From: Citrobacter koseri ATCC BAA-895
Lineage (GTDB): Bacteria > Pseudomonadota > Gammaproteobacteria > Enterobacterales > Enterobacteriaceae
DNA: 64,000 bases
Assembly: GCF_000018045.1 (NCBI RefSeq)
Contig: NC_009792.1
Coordinates: 4,656,463-4,720,462, forward strand
Reading direction: 5' to 3'
Shown here: positions 42,363 through 51,558 of the stretch, one piece after another
How the letters are laid out: each line of letters opens with the position of its first letter
Position numbering within the stretch: the first letter of the stretch is position 1
The notes under the pieces: model-generated
Databases searched by the model: none
Seen by the model: only the letters and a program-made list of their open reading frames with translations
What the model was told of the DNA's origin: nothing
Translations under genes and position numbers: made by a program

Positions 42363-43265
42363 ATGGGGTCCACCAGAAGAGGGATGCTGAACGTCCTGAT
42401 TGCCGCCGTATTATGGGGAAGTTCAGGGGTTTGCGCGCAGTACATTATGGAACAAAGCCAGATGTCGTCGCAGTTTCTGACCATGACGCGTCTGATATTC
42501 GCCGGGTTGATTCTGCTGATGCTCTCGTTTGTTCACGGCGACAAAGTATTTTCCATTTTCAAAAACCGCCAGGACGCCCTAAGCCTGCTGTTCTTTTCCA
42601 TCATGGGGGCGCTTACCGTACAGCTCACCTTCCTGCTCACCATTGAGAAATCCAATGCCGCCACCGCAACGGTGCTGCAATTTTTATCGCCGACGATTAT
42701 CGTGGCGTGGTTCTCGCTGGTACGGAAAGCACGCCCCGGCATTCTGGTGCTGACGGCCATTCTCACCTCTCTTATTGGCACCTTTTTGCTGGTAACGCAC
42801 GGTAATCCGACATCGCTGTCTATCTCGCCTGCCGCACTGTTCTGGGGGATTGCCTCCGCGTTTGCCGCAGCGTTTTATACGACCTGGCCCTCTACGCTGA
42901 TCGCGCGTTACGGCACGCTTCCTGTCGTTGGCTGGAGCATGTTGATCGGCGGCGTGATATTGCTGCCCTTCTATGCCGGGCAGGGAACGGATTTTGTGGT
43001 CAGCGGCAGCCTGATTCTGGCGTTTTTCTATCTGGTGGTCATCGGCACATCGCTGACTTTCAGCCTGTATCTGAAAGGGGCGCAAATGATTGGCGGGCCG
43101 AAAGCGAGCATTCTGAGCTGCGCGGAACCGCTAAGCAGCGCGTTGTTATCGCTGCTGTTGCTGGGCATCAGCTTCACCCTGCCGGACTGGCTTGGTACAT
43201 TGCTGATCCTCTCGTCGGTGGTGCTGATTTCAATGGATTCCCGCCGTCGCGCCCGGGCGGCATAA
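42363..43265 (+). CDS. yicL: YicL, EamA/DMT-family transporter
   Basis: 300 residues with ten hydrophobic segments in two EamA repeats ([18 protein letters not shown] at the start; [19 protein letters not shown] near 155). Matches E. coli YicL in family and position. Inner-membrane exporter of unknown substrate; relatives export amino acids or metabolites. GAGGAAAA precedes the ATG. Convergent with the fimbrial regulator through a shared terminator. Confidence 0.9.
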   Translation: MGSTRRGMLNVLIAAVLWGSSGVCAQYIMEQSQMSSQFLTMTRLIFAGLILLMLSFVHGDKVFSIFKNRQDALSLLFFSIMGALTVQLTFLLTIEKSNAATATVLQFLSPTIIVAWFSLVRKARPGILVLTAILTSLIGTFLLVTHGNPTSLSISPAALFWGIASAFAAAFYTTWPSTLIARYGTLPVVGWSMLIGGVILLPFYAGQGTDFVVSGSLILAFFYLVVIGTSLTFSLYLKGAQMIGGPKASILSCAEPLSSALLSLLLLGISFTLPDWLGTLLILSSVVLISMDSRRRARAA

Positions 43266-43267
43266 GG

Positions 43268-43306
43268 CAAAAGAGTGGACTCCAATAATCTGGTCCACTC
43301 TTTTAT
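43268..43306. terminator. Bidirectional terminator between yicL and the fimbrial operon
   Basis: Perfect 12-bp stem AAAAGAGTGGAC/GTCCACTCTTTT with a 12-base loop. A-run on one side and T-run on the other let it stop transcripts from both directions. Confidence 0.85.
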
Positions 43307-43309
43307 CGC

Positions 43310-43948
43310 TTATAATGTCGCGTTAATGTTTATTAGCCTTTTGTATAATCTGCAATTTTTCTGGTCGATAAGCTTACGCGTCAGCGCCCAGCGCTCCCGA
43401 TAAACCAGTTTATCGCTCACATTTAATTCCAGTGCGATTTCTTTAACCGACATGCCTTGTAAGAGATGAAACACAATTTGCTGCTCACGCAGCGTGAACA
43501 AGAAACTACTTGAACGGCATTTTCTATTACCATTAATCACCGCATTACAATGCACCATGAAAGCATCCATGCGCTCCCTGACCGCCGTAAGGCCATGCAG
43601 TCCGGCAACCGAAAGAAAAGAGGTATGGTCAGGGTTATACATATCGACAAAAAAGAGTATATGATTAAAACGCATTCGCTTTATCTCTTCCCCTTTTGCC
43701 GAGAGGGTAATATCGTGTTCGAGCGTGCGACTGCGTTGTTTATACGTCGCATCAAACCGCAATGAAAACGGAATAAAATTACTGTACTTATCGATCAGGT
43801 GAAAGGGTATATCTTCATTAAGCCCCATTTTCAATCCTGATTCATGCAGGGCATCTTCAAAAAGTGTATGAATGGCAATACCATCATAAATATTTTTCGT
43901 CAGGTAAATAAATTTAAAACGTAAGGATGAAGGGTTAAAATTAAGCAT
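43310..43948 (-). CDS. LuxR-type regulator at the end of the fimbrial operon
   Basis: 212 residues from the ATG at 43948 (MLNFNPSS) with AAGGATAACGTT upstream. The C-terminal region (about 150-195: FTLREQQIVFHLLQGMSVKEIALELNVSDKLVYRERWALTRKL) is a LuxR/GerE helix-turn-helix. The N-terminal 140 residues show no receiver-domain signature and I do not recognise them; they may sense a ligand or protein. It is the last gene of the fimbrial cluster, 16 bases after chaperone 2, so it is probably co-transcribed and may feed back on the operon. Visibly AT-rich. Confidence 0.8.
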   Translation of the reverse strand: MLNFNPSSLRFKFIYLTKNIYDGIAIHTLFEDALHESGLKMGLNEDIPFHLIDKYSNFIPFSLRFDATYKQRSRTLEHDITLSAKGEEIKRMRFNHILFFVDMYNPDHTSFLSVAGLHGLTAVRERMDAFMVHCNAVINGNRKCRSSSFLFTLREQQIVFHLLQGMSVKEIALELNVSDKLVYRERWALTRKLIDQKNCRLYKRLININATL

Positions 43949-43964
43949 AACGTTATCCTTCGCA

Positions 43965-44696
43965 TTAGTAGTTATAGGTATTGACCACGCCATAATCATC
44001 AATCCATGAGAGTGTTTTGACTGTGCCCTCCCCTTTTGTGTTTTTGGGTAAAACAACCGTTTTAGTTGACAATGGTGCCCAAAGACCATCATCAGGTAAT
44101 TGCTTTATTTCTGTACCGTCATTCAACGTAAGATCCATTAATGTTACGTACAAAGGTGAGTTATTCTTTACTAACAGGCAGCGTTTTCCTCCACAATCAG
44201 ATAAAGAGATGTGTAATTCTTTTATACTTTCCTCAAGGGTGATTGCTGCCAGTGCAGTGGGCCGCCAGAATAACTTCACCCGAGTACGAAAAGCGACCTG
44301 TAGCGCGCCCTTCTCCGCTTTACTATCAGCCACAGGAGGGACTTCCAGCGTGTTCAGCCAGAATAAAGACTCTCTGTCAGCAGGTAATGTATGCTGGTCG
44401 CCAGTAAACTGTACCCGCACCGCCCGGGATGTTTTTCCTTCAAGCCGAAAAATCGGAGGTAAAATGATAAACGGTGTTTTAATCTCCTCGGGACGATCAA
44501 AAATATTGTCTTTTTCAGTCCACAACTGCAATAAAACGGGTTTCAGCCCTTCATTGTAAATAGTAAATGATGTTTCGCGCGCCTTTTCATTAATTATCAC
44601 TCGCGTGTAATTAATATACGTTGCCGACATAGCCGATGACGGCAATAAAAGTAAAATCAGGAAGTGGTTCAGAACATATTTTAGCCGTTTCGCCAT
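43965..44696 (-). CDS. Periplasmic fimbrial chaperone 2 (PapD-like)
   Basis: 243 residues from the ATG at 44696, just behind GAGGAGGGGG. Signal peptide to about residue 25 (LLLLPSSAMSA). PapD-like Ig domains: TRVIINEKARETSFTIYNEG near 32, ESLFWLNTLEVPP near 108, VAFRTRVKLFWRP near 134. Extra Cys pair (DCGGKRC) near 165. It should cap subunits by donor-strand complementation. Lying directly after the adhesin, it may be dedicated to the tip protein, which is inference. Confidence 0.9.
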   Translation of the reverse strand: MAKRLKYVLNHFLILLLLPSSAMSATYINYTRVIINEKARETSFTIYNEGLKPVLLQLWTEKDNIFDRPEEIKTPFIILPPIFRLEGKTSRAVRVQFTGDQHTLPADRESLFWLNTLEVPPVADSKAEKGALQVAFRTRVKLFWRPTALAAITLEESIKELHISLSDCGGKRCLLVKNNSPLYVTLMDLTLNDGTEIKQLPDDGLWAPLSTKTVVLPKNTKGEGTVKTLSWIDDYGVVNTYNY

Positions 44697-44706
44697 GCCC
44701 CCTCCT

Positions 44707-45792
44707 CTATTTATAGACAAGGGTGAATGTCACTGCACCTCTGACATCGCCAGAAGAGACATTTGCCGCAGTCTGATATAAACCGGCACGCAGTGGCACG
44801 GTATAATTCGCATTGTCCTGAGCCGGATCATAATCCGTCAGGAGATATGCCGTATTAAACGACAGAGGGATATTCTGATCGTCCAACAACTGGATACCCA
44901 CGCCACTCGCCGTTGAGGTGCTCGCCAGCGCAAAAACACCGTTGGCGTTATCAATAATGGCCGTGGTCGGCGTAAACAAATAGCTGATGCTCGACAACCC
45001 TGCCGGGCATTTTGTAAAGTTCAGATTAAAATCAGTACGCGCAGCGGTATAACCTATGCCACTAAAATCAGTTCGGCTAACAGCCGGTAAATTAACCGTG
45101 ACATCCGACGTCGTACAGGTTCCCCCGGTGGTGGATATGATCAGCCCTCCCGCCAGAAAATCAGCGATCATATAGGTGCCGCTGCCAACAGACGTACTGC
45201 CCCCGTATGTCTGGTAGTGTCGCATATACATCGGGTCAAAGACGGAAGTGCTGCCTGCGGTTAACGATGTCGAGGTTTTTACAAAACGGATTTGGACATC
45301 CACGCCGAGATTCCATGAACTTCCATCGCCTGTCACCGTAAATAACTGCGAAGGCGTCTGCTGCCCTCCGGTCGCAATAGTAAGAGGATACCAGTCGCTG
45401 GTTTGCCCTTTTACCGTATAGCGCCAGCGAGCGATATACCCCAACCCGGTTTTTACCGTCGTGTTATAGACAGTATACGTTTGCCCATCGACCTGGGTAG
45501 TTCCCCAAACGGTGTAGGGGGGATACCCCTGTACCGCCATCGGGATGGCGTAGCTTTGATAATTGGTACGATGAGAGCAGGTCCATGCCGTCGGGTTGTA
45601 AGAGGTCGCCCATGTACCTAATAAATCGCCTACGGCAGCATCTTTACCCACCTGTACGGTCGTAGAGTCAAAGTACTGGTAGTAGCCATTGGTACGCTCA
45701 CAGTTCACCCACGTCCCGTCCGCTCGCGCCACGCCGCACATCGCCACCAGTGCCAGAAAAGAGAGGGCAACGCCCGTTACGATAGTTTTCAT
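44707..45792 (-). CDS. Two-domain fimbrial tip adhesin
   Basis: 361 residues with a signal peptide (cleavage after GVARA, about 24). Twice the length of a pilin: an N-terminal Trp/Tyr-rich domain (about 25-225) with paired cysteines typical of receptor-binding lectin domains, then a pilin domain from about residue 228 (GGTCTTSDVTVNLPAV, C-terminal VTFTLVYK). Placed after the usher, as FimH-type adhesins are. Receptor unknown; the binding domain does not match FimH motifs I can recall. Confidence 0.85.
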   Translation of the reverse strand: MKTIVTGVALSFLALVAMCGVARADGTWVNCERTNGYYQYFDSTTVQVGKDAAVGDLLGTWATSYNPTAWTCSHRTNYQSYAIPMAVQGYPPYTVWGTTQVDGQTYTVYNTTVKTGLGYIARWRYTVKGQTSDWYPLTIATGGQQTPSQLFTVTGDGSSWNLGVDVQIRFVKTSTSLTAGSTSVFDPMYMRHYQTYGGSTSVGSGTYMIADFLAGGLIISTTGGTCTTSDVTVNLPAVSRTDFSGIGYTAARTDFNLNFTKCPAGLSSISYLFTPTTAIIDNANGVFALASTSTASGVGIQLLDDQNIPLSFNTAYLLTDYDPAQDNANYTVPLRAGLYQTAANVSSGDVRGAVTFTLVYK

Positions 45793-45806
45793 CTTTCACT
45801 CCTTAA

Positions 45807-48350
45807 TTACTGGCATACCGCATCAGCCCGACGTAAGTCGGCGACATCTGCGCTTTTCTGCTCTGATAAGCGGTAACTGAACTGGCACTCCTGACCCGAT
45901 CCACTTCCCCATTTCACGCGCAATTTGCCCGCCAGATTCTTAACGCGCGCAAAACTTTGCCCACCCTGGGCGATGTAACCGACAGTATTGCCGCTCTCAT
46001 CGACCACATCGGCGCCAAAAGGCAGCACATCACCGGCATGGCGGAGAGTGAAAAGCACGGAATACCCTGTATCCGTGGCGTATTTCATCAACACCACGGC
46101 GCCTGCGGTAGGGACGCTGTTCTGGCTGGTGACGTCCAGGGAGATATCATTCGATAGCCCCCGAGGGTCGAGCTCAATCGTGTTCTGGCGATAGGGTGAG
46201 AGGTAAGGCACTGCGGCATTGCCATTGCGGTTAAGGCTAAGGCTGCTGTTGTTTGCCACCTTTGCGCCTCCCGCATGTTCCGCTTCAATGACCGCCATGG
46301 TGTCCCCCATGATCGGCGTCAGCACAACGCCATTTTGCCAGGCGACAACACCGCCAGAGAGGTTCATGCCGTATTGCTGGTAACCCTGGCCTGCTGAGAA
46401 ACTGCCGCCCATGCTGGTCCACGGCGAAGTCCAGTTACCACTGACGCCGCCCGTGGTTTTATTGCTGCTATGGTCGTAGTCATCCTGATTGACGAACGCG
46501 CCCCAGTTATACTGACGGTTCTCCCCGGAGGTGCCGGCGATTGAGTTTTGCAGCCCCCGATGCCCGCTTTCCTGAACATAGGTGGTACTGAGATAAGCCG
46601 AGCGCGCGCTGTTCCCTAACGGCAGGGAAATCCCTATCGCGATTTTGTTATCCCATTTGTCTTTCACTAAATCGCGGGTACGGCTGGCGTTGAGGTTAAA
46701 ATTGAACCACTTGAACGCATTGGTGTAACCCAACTGATACTCGGTATCACGCCCGCTTTTGTTCCAGTAATCCTGAGTGCTGGCACTGAGATTAATGCTC
46801 CCAAGAGTCTCGGAAATAGTTTGCGTTGCGCTGAGTTGCAGACGATTCTTGCGGTTAATGCTGCTGGAATAAGCCCCTTTATTTGTCCGCTCTAAATCAC
46901 GCATCAACATCGCATCGTCAATATCGTAATAACCGGAGCTGGAATAGCGATAGCTCGCCAGAGTGATATTGGTATCAACGACGGGCAGAATCCTGGCAAA
47001 TGAAAAGCGGATGCTCTGGCCTTCACGCTTACTGTTATCCGCAAGCGTCGTTCGCGCATGCGTTATGTCAGCAGAAAGCGCGCCAATGAGCGTATTGAGC
47101 GCGACGCCACCTGCGACCGATTGATAATCCTCCCCGCCCATCGCACCGGTGTAAGTGGTCAGTAAGTTAGTAAAACCATGACGGAATGTCCCCATCGCAA
47201 TCTGTGGTTTCTCATTCACGGAGGTATTCCGATAGCGCCCCGCCATCAGCGAATAGCGACTGGTTCCCGGGCGGAGCAGTTCAGCGATGGAAGCATAGGT
47301 CACGGTAAAACTGTGCTCACTCCCATCTGCCTCTTTAATCGTTACCAGCAGATCGCCGTCGGTGCCATTGGGGTACAGGTCATCAATACGGAACGCGCCT
47401 GGCGGAACCGTCGTTTGATAGATACGCGCGCCGCGCTGACTCACGCTGACGAGTGCGTTGGTGTTCGCAACACCGGTAATGACTGGCGCATAGCCTCGCT
47501 GGGAATCCTCATACATACGATCGTCAGAAGTCAGCATTACGCCCCGAAAACCAACGCTGTCGAAGACCTGGCCATCCGTGGTGGAATCACCCATCACCAG
47601 TTTGCTGCGCAGCGGAATAATGCCGCGCTCAAGATAAGTGCTGGTTGAGTCATAATGCCAACCCTGATCGTTGTTCCAGTTGAAAACACCGCGATAGCGT
47701 AAGCGCCAGGCATCCCAATTGAGCCCTCCCATCAGGCTCAGATACTGAGATGACATAGAGTCCGTTCCAGACATCTCTGCATGCCATGCGTTGTAATCAT
47801 ATTGCAACGTCGCAGCAGGAATACCGTTATCCCATAATTCAGGATTAACATAGCCGCGAACCTGGCGAAGCAGCCATATCTGAGGCGCCTGCACATTGAT
47901 GCGCTGTGTCGTCACATCGTAATAAGCTGTTAAATCAGAAGATATATCACCGATACGCACACAACTTTCATTATTCTTTAACGACTGGCGCAGCATTGGA
48001 TCAATTTTATCAATATCGATTCCCAGCGTTGATATCAGCTTCAGCGTAAAACACGGCTTGGCTACTACGGCATTGCTTTTATCATTTTCGAACTTAACTT
48101 CACCACGTCCTCGCCATTTGTCGTTCACATACAGATCGACATTATATTGTCCCTGCGGAACCGGGTTTCCCTGAGAATAGTTGCTAACATCAATCGCTGA
48201 GCGTAAAAAATCGCTATTAAATTGCACTTCATCATTTTCAGCGAAGGCAACCTGAACAGAAATAAAAGATAAAACAACGAATTGAGCAATGCGGGTTAAT
48301 CTCAGAGGACAAGAAATAACGTTATGGGCTACTTTGTAATTTTTGCTCAT
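45807..48350 (-). CDS. Outer-membrane fimbrial usher
   Basis: 847 residues from the ATG at 48350, chosen for the GGAG nine bases before it; an upstream ATG (48374) has no ribosome site. Signal peptide ending VQVAFA near 37. Usher order: N-terminal chaperone-binding domain (VQFNSDFL...IDVSNYSQGNPVPQGQYNVDLYVN), 24-strand barrel with plug, and C-terminal domains ending FSYRLSEQ...ADAVCQ with a Cys pair. It exports and polymerises the subunits. It overlaps the end of chaperone 1 by 29 bases. Confidence 0.95.
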   Translation of the reverse strand: MSKNYKVAHNVISCPLRLTRIAQFVVLSFISVQVAFAENDEVQFNSDFLRSAIDVSNYSQGNPVPQGQYNVDLYVNDKWRGRGEVKFENDKSNAVVAKPCFTLKLISTLGIDIDKIDPMLRQSLKNNESCVRIGDISSDLTAYYDVTTQRINVQAPQIWLLRQVRGYVNPELWDNGIPAATLQYDYNAWHAEMSGTDSMSSQYLSLMGGLNWDAWRLRYRGVFNWNNDQGWHYDSTSTYLERGIIPLRSKLVMGDSTTDGQVFDSVGFRGVMLTSDDRMYEDSQRGYAPVITGVANTNALVSVSQRGARIYQTTVPPGAFRIDDLYPNGTDGDLLVTIKEADGSEHSFTVTYASIAELLRPGTSRYSLMAGRYRNTSVNEKPQIAMGTFRHGFTNLLTTYTGAMGGEDYQSVAGGVALNTLIGALSADITHARTTLADNSKREGQSIRFSFARILPVVDTNITLASYRYSSSGYYDIDDAMLMRDLERTNKGAYSSSINRKNRLQLSATQTISETLGSINLSASTQDYWNKSGRDTEYQLGYTNAFKWFNFNLNASRTRDLVKDKWDNKIAIGISLPLGNSARSAYLSTTYVQESGHRGLQNSIAGTSGENRQYNWGAFVNQDDYDHSSNKTTGGVSGNWTSPWTSMGGSFSAGQGYQQYGMNLSGGVVAWQNGVVLTPIMGDTMAVIEAEHAGGAKVANNSSLSLNRNGNAAVPYLSPYRQNTIELDPRGLSNDISLDVTSQNSVPTAGAVVLMKYATDTGYSVLFTLRHAGDVLPFGADVVDESGNTVGYIAQGGQSFARVKNLAGKLRVKWGSGSGQECQFSYRLSEQKSADVADLRRADAVCQ

Positions 48351-49068
48351 TTGTTGTTTCTCCACCATAATCATTTATTACACTGTAAAAAACTGAAGCA
48401 CCGCTCAATTGCGTCGATTTTTTATTAGCGAGCGGAAATACTATTTCGCTTTTTGGCTTCACCATACGCTGGGGGAAGTTTTCTACAGCAGCTAATACAG
48501 CTGACCCTGTTGTTCGACGAATCTCAACCTTGCTGAAAGTGATGTAATAGGGAGAGTCGTTTACTACTTTTATGTTGTTCCCTTGTTGGAATATTTTTAA
48601 TTCTTTATAAGACTGTAATGGTGTTGGTTGCAGATTATCCGGGCGGTAGAATAATTTTATTCGGGTACGAAATGCCAACTGCATATGTGTTTTGCCCGAC
48701 GTTGAATCCTGTGCTTTTGGCGGAATTTCCAGCATGTTGAACCAAAACAAGGACTCCCTGTCCTGCGGCAATGACGGGTTCGTCGCCATGATTCGCACAG
48801 CTTGCCCCTTCGCCGGATCAATACGAACAACGGGAGGAGCAATGAGGAACGGAACCGTGATCTCCCCAGGCTTTGCATTTGGGTTACCATCATCCATCCA
48901 TATTTGTAAAAGATAAGGATTATTCCCCCGGTTTTTTAACTGTACCGTTGATTCCTTGTCTTTTGCATTAAATACAATGCGTGTTCCGTTAATCACAACG
49001 TCAGCCATAGCGTTCAGTGAGAACGCCGAAAATAACAATACCAGCCCGGAAGATAATATCTTTAACAT
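48322..49068 (-). CDS. Periplasmic fimbrial chaperone 1 (PapD-like)
   Basis: 248 residues. Signal peptide cleaved after LNAMA (about 22). PapD fold with TRIVFNAKDKESTVQLKNRG, PVVRIDPAKGQAVRIM, ESLFWFNMLEIPPK near 105 and AFRTRIKLFYRP near 133, including the conserved basic residues that clamp subunit C-termini. Follows the major pilin by 52 bases and precedes the usher. It is a paralogue of chaperone 2 (similar ESLFW and AFRTR blocks). Confidence 0.93.
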   Translation of the reverse strand: MLKILSSGLVLLFSAFSLNAMADVVINGTRIVFNAKDKESTVQLKNRGNNPYLLQIWMDDGNPNAKPGEITVPFLIAPPVVRIDPAKGQAVRIMATNPSLPQDRESLFWFNMLEIPPKAQDSTSGKTHMQLAFRTRIKLFYRPDNLQPTPLQSYKELKIFQQGNNIKVVNDSPYYITFSKVEIRRTTGSAVLAAVENFPQRMVKPKSEIVFPLANKKSTQLSGASVFYSVINDYGGETTNEQKLQSSP

Positions 49069-49120
49069 CTCATCACCTCATAATCAGGAGTAAAGGACGC
49101 CGCCTTTACTCCTGTCTTTA

Positions 49121-49678
49121 TTACTCGTAAACCATGGTGTAATCGACCTGAGTCGTTACAGAACCCGCAGTAGATGCGCCAGTAGCATAATATTGCGCAA
49201 AGTAATTCAGCGTACCGTTTCCAGAAGAGATATCGACAGGGATATCATTCTGGCCATTCGCTACTGAAGCCCCTGCAACAATGGCGTCACGATCGGCGTT
49301 TAATAATTGAACCTGCACGTTAGTCGCTGCATCTGCCGCTGCTGAATCAATGTTCAGACGACCGGTTGTGCTATCAACATAAGCGCCAGGTTCGAAGTAG
49401 GTGCTGGCGGTATTTAAAGATGTTCCTGAGCAGTTACTCAGCGAGATAGTGAACGGCGTAGCACCTGCCGTTGCGCCTGCTGCGCCGAGCGTAGTAGACG
49501 AAACGGTTGGCAGCGTTACCGTTGCATCATTACTGCCACCGTCGACAGAAATAGTACAAGTTGTATCAGTAATTTGTCCGTTAATTGTAATAGTTCCATC
49601 CACCGCAAATGCTGAAGCAGTAAATGCGGAAGTGATAACCATTGCTAACGCGGATAACGCATAATTATATTTACGCAT
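49121..49678 (-). CDS. Major fimbrial subunit (FimA-like pilin)
   Basis: 185 residues: signal peptide to about 25 (ASAFA), then a type 1 pilin: donor strand VDGTITINGQITDTTC, Cys pair (TDTTC near 42 and LSNCSG near 82), alternating hydrophobic C-terminal beta strand VDYTMVYE. First gene of the leftward fimbrial operon, with AGGGGAA before the ATG. The gap after it lets the pilin be made in excess over the assembly proteins. Confidence 0.93.
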   Translation of the reverse strand: MRKYNYALSALAMVITSAFTASAFAVDGTITINGQITDTTCTISVDGGSNDATVTLPTVSSTTLGAAGATAGATPFTISLSNCSGTSLNTASTYFEPGAYVDSTTGRLNIDSAAADAATNVQVQLLNADRDAIVAGASVANGQNDIPVDISSGNGTLNYFAQYYATGASTAGSVTTQVDYTMVYE

Positions 49679-50579
49679 AATAAATTCCCCTGGTGTTGTT
49701 GATATAAATGAACGACGTATTGAATGTGTTATTAAGGCAAAACAAACCTCACCCCATTATCAAAAATGAGTACTGAATAACACCTTCCGGTTCCATTGAC
49801 ATAATATACGCAAAACTTTCATCCGCAATATTAGGATTTTTCAACCAAAAGAAATCAAATCCAAATGCTTACAGGAAAATAAAGTACCGCATAATATCTG
49901 CGCTATTCACCATGCAAAATATATCGATAACCAGGTTTTTATAAGACAGTATCAGTTAAAAAAAGATAAAATTTTATAAATCAAATAAATTGATCCAGAT
50001 CACTGCACGACCCAAAACAGTCGAAATTTAAACATATAAAAAACACAATAAAAACCAAATATCAAACAAACAAGAACAAAACGATCACATTTATTGCTGC
50101 ATTATTAGCCAGAAAACACCACTTTTAGAATTACGAGAATAATCCTGACAATACGACTAAAGTATTTTATATAATTTATTAATAATTAATGAGTTATTAC
50201 AAACAAATCATTTTTTTAATTTTTTGCAAGAATAATCCTATTTAGATTCTAAACGTAACTATTGTTAAGCCAAGGTTACAATACATACCATTTCCAGGAA
50301 TTTTACCGGAACGATCTTTTCTTTTAATCACCTACTATTTCTCAGTATAAAAATCTAAAGATTGCTTACCACAACCTTACAAAAAAGGACAATCCACTAT
50401 TAGAATCGGCTTTTTTGAGCACAAAAAAGAATGGAAGGGGAAAGTTTGTTGAAAACTCCGAACGGGGAAAAAAGAAGAGAAATTTCGCTATTGTCGTTAA
50501 GCGGGAAATACCATGCTGCATGTTATCGCCAGAAAAGAGTCTCTGGCGATAAAGTTCATTTAACTTAAAGCGTTACCGA
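49679..50579. other. AT-rich, gene-free upstream region of the fimbrial operon
   Basis: 901 bp with no credible reading frame, strikingly AT-rich from about 49900 to 50400. It holds the likely fimbrial promoter (49801-49828), a CRP-like TGA-N6-TCA site at 49991-50002, and near the nlpA end a 9-bp inverted repeat ATCGCCAGA/TCTGGCGAT (50525-50550) without a T-run. I looked for paired inverted repeats marking a phase-variable fimS-like switch and saw none. The composition suits H-NS silencing (inference). Confidence 0.65.
49801..49828 (-). promoter_or_regulatory. Candidate promoter of the fimbrial operon
   Basis: Minus strand TTGCGG (49823-49828), 16-bp spacer, TATTAT (49801-49806). Start near 49794 gives a leader of about 115 bases before the pilin ATG. 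Confidence 0.45.
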
Positions 50580-51398
50580 TCACCACCCCGGCACCGCGCC
50601 ACCGTTAAAGATAGTCTCTGCGGCTTTCGCAACTTCCGGCGACTGATAAGACTGTAAAAACGCTTTCACATTTTCAGCATCTTTGTTGTCTTCCCGCGCC
50701 ACCAGTATGTTCACATACGGCGAGTTTTTATCTTCGATAAAGACGCTGTCATGTACCGGTGAAAGTCCGGTTTGCTGGATGTAGGTGGTGCTAATGATCG
50801 CCACATCCACTTTCGCATCGTCCAGTACGCGCGGCAGCTGCGCGCCTTCCAGCTCCATAATATTCAGATGACGTGGGTTGTCGGTGATATCCAGCGCCGT
50901 TGGTAACAGACCCTTCCCCTCTTTCAGGGTAATCAACTTCTCTTTTTGCAGCAGCAGGAGCGCACGCCCGAGGTTGGTCGGATCGTTAGGAATGGCGATC
51001 GTCGCCCCGTCTTTCAGTTGATCAACCGTTTTAATTTTTTTCGAGTAGCCCGCCATCGGGAAAACAAAGGTGTTGCCTACCGCTACCAGCGTGTAGTTAT
51101 GGGCTTTGTTATCTTGTTCGAGGAACGGTCGATGCTGGAACACGTTGGCGTCCAGTTCGCCGTGATTGGTCGCATCGTTAGGCAGCAATGAACCGCTGAA
51201 TCCTACCAGTTCCACATCAAGACCGTACTTCTCTTTGGCGACTTTCTTCGCGACTTCCGCCACATCCTGCTCGGCGCCGTTAATCACGCCGACTTTGATG
51301 TGTTTCGCGTCGCTGCTTTGCTGATCGCACCCCGCCAGCAATATGCCCGCCAACAGTACCGCCGCCCCTGCCCGTAAATGAGGTATCGTCAATTTCAC
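50580..51398 (-). CDS. nlpA: NlpA, inner-membrane lipoprotein of the MetQ family
   Basis: 272 residues from the GTG at 51398, the E. coli NlpA length; AAGGAT sits 8 bases before. The lipobox LLAGC (lipid Cys near 23, followed by Asp, which retains it in the inner membrane). The mature part is a MetQ/NlpA substrate-binding domain (VGVINGAEQDVAEVAKKVAKEKYGLDVELVGF, GELDANVFQHRPFLEQ). It is linked to methionine uptake and to membrane vesicle formation. It lies between the fimbrial and dga clusters. Confidence 0.96.
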   Translation of the reverse strand: MKLTIPHLRAGAAVLLAGILLAGCDQQSSDAKHIKVGVINGAEQDVAEVAKKVAKEKYGLDVELVGFSGSLLPNDATNHGELDANVFQHRPFLEQDNKAHNYTLVAVGNTFVFPMAGYSKKIKTVDQLKDGATIAIPNDPTNLGRALLLLQKEKLITLKEGKGLLPTALDITDNPRHLNIMELEGAQLPRVLDDAKVDVAIISTTYIQQTGLSPVHDSVFIEDKNSPYVNILVAREDNKDAENVKAFLQSYQSPEVAKAAETIFNGGAVPGW

Positions 51399-51514
51399 GT
51401 TTTTATCCTTATTAAATAACCATCTGATGGGTAATGAAATGACTATAGCGGGAAGGCCGCTGCGGTTTAAAAAACGAAAAGGCATCAGCAAGAAGAAAAA
51501 GGCATATACAAAAA

Positions 51515-51546
51515 GCCCGGTGGCGCGAACGCTTGCCGGGCCTACG
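51515..51546. repeat. REP element between dgaF and nlpA
   Basis: GCCCGGTGGCGCG...CTTGCCGGGC palindrome, 13 bases past the dgaF stop. It may protect the dga transcript 3' end. Confidence 0.7.
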
Positions 51547-51558
51547 TAAACTACGCCA

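Noticed and set aside
50525..50550. Hairpin downstream of nlpA as terminator
   Set aside because: Nine-base stem is perfect but neither strand has a T-run after it; kept only as a note in the intergenic entry.
49679..50579. Phase-variable invertible promoter (fimS-like)
   Set aside because: No matching pair of inverted repeats at suitable distance and no recombinase gene nearby.
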